Below, piece after piece: positions 37,267 through 44,747 of a DNA stretch of 55,634 nt; position 1 is the stretch's first letter, and each line of letters starts with the position of its first letter. A program made the translations under genes and the position numbers. The notes under the pieces are model-generated. The model made no database searches and was not told the origin of the DNA. It worked only from the letters and a program-made list of their open reading frames with translations. This stretch comes from JBBDQZ01 sp040905705 (lineage in GTDB: Bacteria; Bacteroidota; Rhodothermia; Balneolales; Natronogracilivirgulaceae), in assembly GCA_040905705.1 (NCBI GenBank), contig JBBDQZ010000008.1, forward strand, positions 1 through 55,634, written 5' to 3'.

Positions 37267-38308
37267 CCAGGCGTTGATGATCACCGGTTTCGTATTCGTT
37301 ATGATGCTGGTGATCGAATACATTAATGTATTAACCAGTGGTTCATGGCATGAGCGTGTTGCGGTATCATATTCGGGACAATATCTATTTGCTGCATTTA
37401 TGGGTATTATTCCGGGATGTCTGGGTACTTTTGTAGTTGTTGCAATGTATTCTCACCGCATGTTATCTGTTGGAGCGGTTGTCACCGCAATGATAGCCAC
37501 CAGTGGCGACGAAGCATATGTTATGCTTGCCATGATTCCGCGGGATGCGATGCTATTGATGGGAATATTATTTTTTTTGGGCCTTGTTACAGGAATTCTG
37601 ACCGACGTTTTCCTGAAGAGCAATTACAATCAATTTGCTTTCCATTTCCATGACAGTATATATACCGGTGTAGAACGGTGTGAAGGTTTCCAGCTTCATA
37701 CCTTTGGTACCTGTCAATGTTACCCGAAGGATGGGATCATTGCACAATGGAAGGCGAGTTCACCCAACAGGATTATTTTGGCCTTTGTGTTGGGATTATT
37801 TGCGGTTGCTTTGGTATCGGGACAGGTTGGACCACAAGAATGGAACTGGGTGCGTCTCTCAATATTGTTTGTCACGTTCCTGGCCTTGTTCATTGTCACC
37901 ACCGTATCGGAGAATTTTTTAAAGAAACATCTATGGGATCACATCGCCCGTAATCATGTTCCCAGAATTTTCATATGGACATTCGGAGCACTCCTCGTCA
38001 CACATATACTTGTTGAGCAGTTGTATATGGAAGAGCTTATCCGACAAAATCTGTGGGCCGTATTGGGAATCTCTTCGCTGATTGGGCTAATACCGGAGTC
38101 AGGGCCACATCTGGTATTCGTCACGCTGTTTGCCAACAGGGCGGTACCGTTTGGTATTCTGATGGCAAGTTCTATGGTACAAGATGGCCACGGGATGTTG
38201 CCTTTACTTGCCCATTCCCCCCGTACATTTATTTTTGTAAAACTGATTAATCTCTTTGCGGGGTTAATCGTTGGATCAATTATTCTTTTTTTTACGCAAA
38301 CAGTTTAA
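37241..38308 (+). CDS. ArsP_2-type putative metal exporter (manganese transporter family)
   Basis: Polytopic membrane protein of 355 residues resembling PF11449, annotated as a putative 10-helix heavy-metal exporter or manganese transporter. About nine to ten hydrophobic helices are visible. The characteristic MGIIPGCLGTFVVVAMYSH near residue 55, TSGDEAYVMLAMIP near 90, and the mirrored IPESGPHLVFVTLFA near 285 form an internal repeat. A Cys/His-rich hydrophilic loop (HTFGTCQCYP) lies near 152. The start overlaps the end of the CooC-like remnant. Metal specificity is not shown by sequence; adjacency to fur suggests metal homeostasis. Confidence 0.8.
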   Translation: MEALLGVFNQALMITGFVFVMMLVIEYINVLTSGSWHERVAVSYSGQYLFAAFMGIIPGCLGTFVVVAMYSHRMLSVGAVVTAMIATSGDEAYVMLAMIPRDAMLLMGILFFLGLVTGILTDVFLKSNYNQFAFHFHDSIYTGVERCEGFQLHTFGTCQCYPKDGIIAQWKASSPNRIILAFVLGLFAVALVSGQVGPQEWNWVRLSILFVTFLALFIVTTVSENFLKKHLWDHIARNHVPRIFIWTFGALLVTHILVEQLYMEELIRQNLWAVLGISSLIGLIPESGPHLVFVTLFANRAVPFGILMASSMVQDGHGMLPLLAHSPRTFIFVKLINLFAGLIVGSIILFFTQTV

Positions 38309-38394
38309 CTAGAAATCCATATTCAATCCCCACCTTATTTTTCTGTAATTCTTCATTCTATTATTGGGGCAAATACAAATATAGACCGGGCTAT

Positions 38395-38619
38395 ATGGAA
38401 TGTAAAAAAAACAATTTGCATAAAGCGAAGAAATACATTGAATATTTAACTGAATTGATAGCCTCTGGATCCGACAAATTGGAAATGGCAATAAGAGTGT
38501 CGATAGCCGGTATGGATATGGACAATGCCACGGATGAATTTTTGGAATTATATAACTCCGCAGATATTATCATTGCCCATCTGCTCATTTGTTATTTGCA
38601 GGATCATTCTAACCGGTAA
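38395..38619 (+). CDS. Small hypothetical protein
   Basis: A 74-residue frame beginning MECKKNNLHKAKKYIEYL, largely helical by appearance, with no recognised domain. It converges with the ABC ATPase gene and ends three bases before its stop. Coding status is uncertain. Confidence 0.4.
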   Translation: MECKKNNLHKAKKYIEYLTELIASGSDKLEMAIRVSIAGMDMDNATDEFLELYNSADIIIAHLLICYLQDHSNR

Positions 38620-38622
38620 GAG

Positions 38623-39381
38623 TCAAATCCGGTCAGGTATTATGAAGCGGGTACTGCTTTCATGGACAACACTCACTTTCACACCGAAAAGCTGCTCAAC
38701 GTTTTCGGCCGTGAGGATCTCTGATCCGCCGCTGGCAAAGACGGATCCATCCTTCAGCATCACTACGCGGCTGGCAAATAGCGACGCCATGTTGATATCG
38801 TGCAAGGCAATCACCACCGTGATTCCGTCGCAGGACAGATCCCTGAGCAGTTTAAGGATCTCCATCTGGTATTTGAGGTCCAGATTGGCCGTGGGTTCAT
38901 CCAGCAGCAGGATGTCTGGCTCCTGGTTCAGAGCCCGGGCAATGAAGACACGCTGTTGCTGTCCGCCGCTGAGCTTATGGACTTCCCGCATGGCCACATC
39001 TTCCAGATCGAGTCTGCGCAGAACCTCCGCCGTTCGGTCGTAATCAGATCGCGAGGGCCGCCACTGGATATATGGCTTCCGGCCGAGAAGTACCGCATCG
39101 AAGACCTTCACCGGTACACTTTTATGTTCGTTCTGCGGTACATAGGCCATTTTTCGCGCCCGTTCCACGGAAGATATGGACTGAAGGCTGGTCCCGTCGA
39201 TGAGCACATTCCCTTCCCTGACAGTCAAAATGCCGTTGATGCACTTGATCAGCGTGCTTTTCCCCGACCCGTTCGGCCCCACCATTGCCACCAGCTCTCC
39301 CCGGTCAATCTCCGCGCTGATCCCAATGAGTACCGGGTCCTTTTCGTAGCAAAAAGTGATATTTCGGAGTGTGATATGCAT
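38623..39381 (-). CDS. ABC transporter ATP-binding protein, FecE/BtuD type
   Basis: ATPase of 252 residues with Walker A GPNGSGKST, the Q-loop region YVPQNEH, signature LSGGQQQRVFIARAL, Walker B ILLLDEPTA and the switch His in ALHDINMA. It is the last gene of the nikR operon, 64 bases after the permease, and should energise import of the TonB-receptor ligand. Confidence 0.93.
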   Translation of the reverse strand: MHITLRNITFCYEKDPVLIGISAEIDRGELVAMVGPNGSGKSTLIKCINGILTVREGNVLIDGTSLQSISSVERARKMAYVPQNEHKSVPVKVFDAVLLGRKPYIQWRPSRSDYDRTAEVLRRLDLEDVAMREVHKLSGGQQQRVFIARALNQEPDILLLDEPTANLDLKYQMEILKLLRDLSCDGITVVIALHDINMASLFASRVVMLKDGSVFASGGSEILTAENVEQLFGVKVSVVHESSTRFIIPDRI

Positions 39382-39445
39382 TACTTAAAGTGTTAAGTGT
39401 GTCGCCGGATTGTGCGGTATGGATGTGGATGTGAATGTGTTTTTT

Positions 39446-40555
39446 TCAGTTCCAGTAGCTTTTCCCAAGGCCCCGCAACAACAGAAACAGGAAGAGCGGA
39501 GCTCCGATGAAGGAGGTCAGGATACCCACCGGCAGGATGACCGGTGAAAAGAGCGTGCGTGCCACGGTATCCGACAGCAGCAGGAAGAGTGCTCCAAACA
39601 GGGCGGCGGCCGGGATCAGAAACGTCTCTTCCCCACCGATGAAGCGGCGAACGATATGAGGCACCACCAGTCCGACGAATGCAATGATACCATAAAAACT
39701 GACGACTACCGCCGTGGCCAGCGAGGCAACCAGCATTCCGTAGAGCCTGATCCGGAACGGATTCACCCCCAGGCTTTGTGCGTACTCGTCGCCAGACTGC
39801 AAAGCCTTGTAATTCCAAGACATCATCGTAAAAAACAGCCAGACCGGAATCATCACCAATGCCAAAATTGAAACCTCCTGCCACGATGCCCGCCCTAGGT
39901 CTCCGAACATCCAGAAGACGATGGCGGCCAGCTCTGCTTCGGTGGCCAGGTACTGCATGGCCGAAACACCCGCGCTGAACAGCGATCCGATGGCAATGCC
40001 GGCCAGGACCATTACTTCGGGTGTGACACCCCGATAGCGGGCAATCGCCAGGATGAAAAATGTGCTGGTCATGCTCCATAAAAACGCCGAAACCATGACC
40101 AGGTAACGGCCGCCGAGTTGGGAGAGCAATCCGGCCCGGTTGGACGCGGTTGTGTCATTAAACGCCGTAGTGAGATCGGCCGTGCTGCCGGCGCCCAGCA
40201 CCACGATAGCAAAAGCAGCTCCGAATGCAGCAGCGCCTGAAATGCCCAGAGTGAAGGGAGAGGCGAGCGGGTTGCGCAGAATACTCTGCATCACCGCGCC
40301 CGATGCGGACAGGGCAAAGCCGGCCAGAAGAGCAGCCAGCAGTCGCGGCATGCGAATCTGCATCACGATCTGTAAAGTGGCATGGTCCGGTTCGGCGAAG
40401 AACACCGAGAGCACCTCCCGAAAACCGATGCCTGCGGCACCTGAGGCGATGGCTATAACCCCTGTCACAGCTATACCCGCTATTACCAGGACAATGAACA
40501 GCAGGCGGTTGCGAATATAACGGCGGTATTTTGCGACCAGGATGGTTTCGCTCAT
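39446..40555 (-). CDS. FecCD/BtuC-type ABC permease
   Basis: Iron-chelate/cobalamin-type permease of 369 residues with about ten membrane helices. It has the FecCD signature MPRLLAALLAGFALSASGAVMQSILRNPLASPFTLGIS-like region in the N-terminal half, and VGLVVPHIVRRFIG near the C-terminus. Its ATG overlaps the binding-protein stop as ATGA. GC content is visibly above its surroundings: two 60-base lines I counted in this gene are 58% and 62% GC. Confidence 0.93.
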   Translation of the reverse strand: MSETILVAKYRRYIRNRLLFIVLVIAGIAVTGVIAIASGAAGIGFREVLSVFFAEPDHATLQIVMQIRMPRLLAALLAGFALSASGAVMQSILRNPLASPFTLGISGAAAFGAAFAIVVLGAGSTADLTTAFNDTTASNRAGLLSQLGGRYLVMVSAFLWSMTSTFFILAIARYRGVTPEVMVLAGIAIGSLFSAGVSAMQYLATEAELAAIVFWMFGDLGRASWQEVSILALVMIPVWLFFTMMSWNYKALQSGDEYAQSLGVNPFRIRLYGMLVASLATAVVVSFYGIIAFVGLVVPHIVRRFIGGEETFLIPAAALFGALFLLLSDTVARTLFSPVILPVGILTSFIGAPLFLFLLLRGLGKSYWN

Positions 40556-41772
40556 AATCTTTCCACATTCAGTCGCCGATAGCCACCATAAAGGTTATGG
40601 ATGTCATCGTAAATGGGCCTGCCGAAAAACATCTCGAATATCTGGTCTGCTTTTTCAGATATGGTTATATCATCAAATCGCTCAGGATATAAAATAATTC
40701 CTGCATACCATGCATTGGCCAGAATAGCTTCAAAATTGGCCGCATAGTTGTTATATGGAAGTACGCCGTAAACCTCATCGTTGCTGACGGCCGTAAGAGT
40801 ACGTGCGAGCGGTGTGCCGGTCCGGATTTCGGGTCCGGCTGTCTGAAGACTCGAAAGATCCAAAAAAAGCACATCAGGGTCCCACGTTATGAGCTGCTCT
40901 TTATCGATATAAGTTCCCTGGATCGGATTTATGAGGCGCAAATGTATATCGCCGGCCACATTGACAGCCTGAACAAACTGAAAGGGCGGATAATGCGGGT
41001 CGGTGGATGCAATTCCCCGTGCACCCCGGTAAGATATGCCACCCACATAGGCTTTCGGTCGTTCCGCTTCCGGTATGGTTGTTGTACGTTCTTTGAGATC
41101 GGCGATTGATCTGCGTATGCCGGATATGAGTGTATCGGCCCGATCGCTCTTGCCGATTGTGGCGGCCATAAGGCGCAGCGATGCGAAAAAAGTCTCTCTA
41201 TTTTCTGTGAAATCACCATATTCAAGAGCAATCACCGGAATACCGGTGATTGATTGCAATTCATCAGCCTGTCCCTTGCTGGTGAAGGTGAGGAAAATCA
41301 GATCGGGCCCGGTCGAAACCAGCAGTTCGGGATCACCGCCCATCTGAGGCCCAACGGCCCGCAGTTCACGCAGTTCAGGGAAAGCGGAGAGGTAGGGGCG
41401 ATCCGCCCTGCGCTCAGGCTCCTCGATGGCGGCTACCATATCGACCGCATCCAGATAGGTGAGCATGCGCAGTGCGCCGGCTCTCAATCCGACCACTCGG
41501 CGTACATCCCCCGGAATTGTTGTCTCCCGTCCGAGCATGTCCCGAATCGTTATGGATACACCATCCGGCGAGGGTTCAACGGACCAGGGGCGGGATGTGT
41601 TCTCAGGATCGCCTGGTGAATCAATTGCGTTATGCCGCATTGGCGATGGGGGGTGCTCCTTCCGATCTCCCGGATTATGATCATTTGTGGATTCCCCGCA
41701 TCCGGCATATAATAACAGAAGTATCAAAAAAAATGCCGTAAGTTTGTTCGAAGCTGAAATTTGAAGCATCAT
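40552..41772 (-). CDS. ABC transporter substrate-binding lipoprotein, BtuF/FepB type
   Basis: Metal-chelate/cobalamin-type periplasmic binding protein of about 406 residues. The frame is open to 41832, but ATG 41772 gives a proper lipoprotein signal with lipobox LLYAGC. The body has VVGLRAGALRMLTYL, the class III binding-protein pattern PELLVSTGPDLIFLT, and the closing SNDEVYGVLPYNNY. It probably hands the ligand to the permease encoded directly downstream. Confidence 0.88.
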   Translation of the reverse strand: MMLQISASNKLTAFFLILLLLYAGCGESTNDHNPGDRKEHPPSPMRHNAIDSPGDPENTSRPWSVEPSPDGVSITIRDMLGRETTIPGDVRRVVGLRAGALRMLTYLDAVDMVAAIEEPERRADRPYLSAFPELRELRAVGPQMGGDPELLVSTGPDLIFLTFTSKGQADELQSITGIPVIALEYGDFTENRETFFASLRLMAATIGKSDRADTLISGIRRSIADLKERTTTIPEAERPKAYVGGISYRGARGIASTDPHYPPFQFVQAVNVAGDIHLRLINPIQGTYIDKEQLITWDPDVLFLDLSSLQTAGPEIRTGTPLARTLTAVSNDEVYGVLPYNNYAANFEAILANAWYAGIILYPERFDDITISEKADQIFEMFFGRPIYDDIHNLYGGYRRLNVERL

Positions 41773-41850
41773 AATCCGCCTGATTGAAATCCTGGAATTG
41801 AAAACACCGGTATTGAGCTTGCACCAATACAATCCGGTAACTGCATCCGG

Positions 41851-43935
41851 TTAACTTGAAAAATTATATTTAAACCCGATAATTACCATTCTTCCGGGTG
41901 ATACCATGTCAACGGTTTCCATGTATCTGTTGTCCATGATATCAAGGACCTCAATCGATCCGGTCAGTGAGTCAAAGAACCGGCGGGAAGCCTTCATGTC
42001 CATTGTTGTATAGGCATCGATTTCAGGGGTGTCGTCGTTACCGGCATTGTTATCATCGCTGCTGAACTGGGAACCCTTGTAGAATAGCGTCAGGCTGAGG
42101 TTGGCTATCGGATTTTGCCACTGAACTGAGGCGTTGGCCATATGGCGAGGCGAATAGGTCAGCTCCTTGCCTTCCAGCTCCTGACGATCGGGAAAAGAGA
42201 GTATCTCGGAGTAGTGTCGGGTATAGCCAGCCGAAAGCGTCAGTGCATCGCTGGCAAAATAGCGAACATCCAATTCGGCACCCGCCATGCGAACCGAGGA
42301 AACATTTTCACGCCGCCACACGTCGGATCCATCCTCCAATTGACGGGACACAAAATAGAGGAAATCATTGCCGTGTGAGTAGAAGACGGCCGGAGAGATT
42401 GAGAGTCTCCAGACCGGACGCAGGTCCAGGCCGGCTTCAATATTGTCGAGTGTTTCGGGGCCCAACTCCGGATTGGCGATCTTTATCCGTCCCCAGAAAA
42501 TTCCGGTCCGGGAAAGGTCATCCAGGATGGATGCACGAAACCCGCGGGCATAGGAAACATATCCGCTGAGAACGCGTGATGGGTTGTAGCGGAATGCGGC
42601 GCGCGGACTCAGCATGGACCAGCTGTTGCTTTCAATGTTATCGTCATTGAAACCGGCCAGAGGTTCCCCTCTGAAAAAGACACCATCGGTAGACCGGAAA
42701 AATCCGTCGTAAAAGGTCGCATGATCGTAGCGCAAACCGAGCAGGAGATGCAGTTTCCGATCCAGCATACTGATCTCATCCTGCAGATATCCCGCAATGA
42801 AACGCATGCTTCCCCGGTTAATGACCTCATCGTCGGAAGTCTGGTAAAAATCTCCACCGTCCACCGAACCAATTTTTAACTCCATGCCGCCGGTGAGCGA
42901 GTGGTTCGAACCGGCATCCCGGAACAAATTGAGCGTGACGCCCAAGTCGTCGCGATCCGACTCCACATTAAACCGAGAATAGTTTTCACCGGGTGTTCCA
43001 CGCTCACTGACCCGGAAATAGTCCTCCCGCTGAAAGTACATATTCAGCATATAGCGAAAATCATCCTGTTCCCCTTCGATGCCCAGTTTGGCGCGGTTCA
43101 TATCAAACTTTCGGTACATGCCGGGCTGCTCGATAACTGTGCCTTCGCCACGCTCATTCAGAAATAAGTCATAGGAGGCGGTGACCCGGGCGAGGTCATT
43201 GAAGGTATAGTCCAGCCTTGCGTTGATTCCGGTATCCTCAACATAACGGGGGACGCTGTAATCGGGTTCGGCACGCTCGGATTCAGGCACGGTGTTATAT
43301 CCATCGCTGTTGTTGTAGAATCCATGAAGATGAACGGAGAGCCGATCTGTAGCCTGACTGCTCAGGCTCAAATTACTGCGCCAGGTGTTGAAGGTGCCGT
43401 AGGAGATTCCCGCCGATGCCGAAAGCGGTTCTTGTGGTCTGCGGGAAATAATATTAATGACGCCTCCCATGGCGTTGCTTCCATAGAGAGAAGAGCCCGG
43501 GCCCTTGTAAATTTCCACTTGTTTCACATTTGTTGTGTTGATGCTGTTCCAGTTCACACCCCCGGTATCGGAATTGTTCGCCGGCACACCGTCGATTAGC
43601 ACAAGCGTACGGCTTTGCTCTTCACCGGATAGGCCACGCACGGTCACGGCCGGCCGCATGGTGAAAAAGCCGAGACTGCTGGATGTATTTACTCCGGAGA
43701 CGCTGCGGAGCATATCGACCACGGTGGCCGAGGGATTGAGGTCCATATACTCCTGTGGGATCACATCAACCCGACCGGGTATTTTGGAGAGGGCTCGCAC
43801 ATTCTTGGTGGCCGTAACTTCGATTTCATCGAGTTCACGATAGATCGTATCTCTTTGCCACTGTGCCTGGACGGATTGATGGAGCATCAGGCTGAAAGCC
43901 AGCACTGTCAGAAGGTAAAATAATATTGGTTTCAT
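41851..43935 (-). CDS. TonB-dependent outer-membrane receptor, BtuB-like
   Basis: Receptor of 694 residues with a signal peptide (ending VQAQ) and a TonB-box-like stretch ELDEIEVTATK soon after it. The plug domain has VRGLSGEEQSRTLVLIDGVP, QVEIYKGPGSSLYGSNAMGG and VINIISRRP. A 22-strand-type barrel ends in the aromatic IGFKYNFSS. It lies between nikR and the ABC genes, so a nickel or nickel-chelate ligand is the most likely; cobalamin or siderophore uptake cannot be excluded. No cobalamin riboswitch is visible upstream. Confidence 0.92.
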   Translation of the reverse strand: MKPILFYLLTVLAFSLMLHQSVQAQWQRDTIYRELDEIEVTATKNVRALSKIPGRVDVIPQEYMDLNPSATVVDMLRSVSGVNTSSSLGFFTMRPAVTVRGLSGEEQSRTLVLIDGVPANNSDTGGVNWNSINTTNVKQVEIYKGPGSSLYGSNAMGGVINIISRRPQEPLSASAGISYGTFNTWRSNLSLSSQATDRLSVHLHGFYNNSDGYNTVPESERAEPDYSVPRYVEDTGINARLDYTFNDLARVTASYDLFLNERGEGTVIEQPGMYRKFDMNRAKLGIEGEQDDFRYMLNMYFQREDYFRVSERGTPGENYSRFNVESDRDDLGVTLNLFRDAGSNHSLTGGMELKIGSVDGGDFYQTSDDEVINRGSMRFIAGYLQDEISMLDRKLHLLLGLRYDHATFYDGFFRSTDGVFFRGEPLAGFNDDNIESNSWSMLSPRAAFRYNPSRVLSGYVSYARGFRASILDDLSRTGIFWGRIKIANPELGPETLDNIEAGLDLRPVWRLSISPAVFYSHGNDFLYFVSRQLEDGSDVWRRENVSSVRMAGAELDVRYFASDALTLSAGYTRHYSEILSFPDRQELEGKELTYSPRHMANASVQWQNPIANLSLTLFYKGSQFSSDDNNAGNDDTPEIDAYTTMDMKASRRFFDSLTGSIEVLDIMDNRYMETVDMVSPGRMVIIGFKYNFSS

Positions 43936-44000
43936 TTCGGTATGTCATTAATCTGTTAATAATATTTTTAAATTCGTGTTACCCGCGCTTAAAATTTTTT

Positions 44001-44402
44001 TTACGCCGCTCTGCTCATGGTGAGTTTTCCGTGTCGGATTCCCTTTATAGCTATCAGTTTGTCAGCCAGTTCCGTCAAGGCAGAGGCTTTGCCTTTTACA
44101 GCAATGATCTCCATGCAGACATCCTTTTCCAGGTGAAAATGAAACGATGACAGAATCATGTCATGATATTCATGCTGCAAATCGGTCAGTTTTTGTAGCA
44201 GATCTCTTTTGTGATGGTCAAAAACCAGTGTAATGGAACCGGCTACAATATTGTTACAATGCCATTTTTGGACGACAGTATTTTTATTTATCAAATGGCG
44301 GATTGCCTGGGAGCGATTGGTAAAGCGGTTTTCAGAGGCAAATTTGTCCAATGCATCCAGGAGGCCCTGCTCTAAAGAAACGCTGAATCGTACAATCGAC
44401 AT
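44001..44402 (-). CDS. nikR: Nickel-responsive regulator NikR
   Basis: Ribbon-helix-helix plus ACT-like regulator of 133 residues, the same length as E. coli NikR. The N-terminal ribbon is VRFSVSLEQGLLDALDKF. All four high-affinity nickel ligands are present: His77, His88, His90 and Cys96, in HEYHDMILSSFHFH and VCMEI, one position off the E. coli numbering. It is first in the TonB/ABC operon (65-base gap to the receptor), so it likely represses its own uptake operon when nickel is sufficient. Confidence 0.93.
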   Translation of the reverse strand: MSIVRFSVSLEQGLLDALDKFASENRFTNRSQAIRHLINKNTVVQKWHCNNIVAGSITLVFDHHKRDLLQKLTDLQHEYHDMILSSFHFHLEKDVCMEIIAVKGKASALTELADKLIAIKGIRHGKLTMSRAA

Positions 44403-44410
44403 CGTGTCGC

Positions 44411-44472
44411 TTATTAATAATATCGTATTACTTTTTAATAATTTTGTATTACTACTTCATACAATGTAATAT
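44411..44472. promoter_or_regulatory. Candidate NikR operator: phased GTATTAC half-sites
   Basis: GTATTAC occurs at 44425-44431 and again at 44446-44452, a 21-base spacing or two helical turns. The near-inverse GTAATAT follows at 44466-44472. The last two form an inverted pair with a 13-base gap, similar in geometry to NikR sites. A perfect TTATTAATAA palindrome is at 44411-44420. All lie directly upstream of nikR. The remaining gap to 44747 shows no further recognisable element. Confidence 0.55.
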
Positions 44473-44747
44473 ATATTTCCCAAATAGAAAACATAATTAA
44501 AAAAGTGAACCCTATCCCGATTGATCCCTTATATTGGTTACCCTGCCTTTGAGTTTTCTGTATCTAAAAAATTGGCAAAACAACTATTTTACTAACCGCG
44601 CAAACATCTTACAGCGTGTGTAAATTTGGTTGGATGGTTAAATGTAATTCCCCTCAAAAATAAGACTGTGAGTTAAGTTATATTACACCTTTAATTCACT
44701 GCTTTGAACAAACAACGAAAATTCACACCGGCCCGGACTGGACAAGC

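Noticed and set aside
39393..40079. 228-codon open frame overlapping the permease gene
   Set aside because: It overlaps the FecCD permease in another frame of GC-rich sequence, is rich in Arg, Gly and His, and has no recognisable family.
43936..44000. Cobalamin riboswitch before the BtuB-like receptor
   Set aside because: The 65-base gap is too short and lacks the B12-box. Control by NikR upstream explains the context better.
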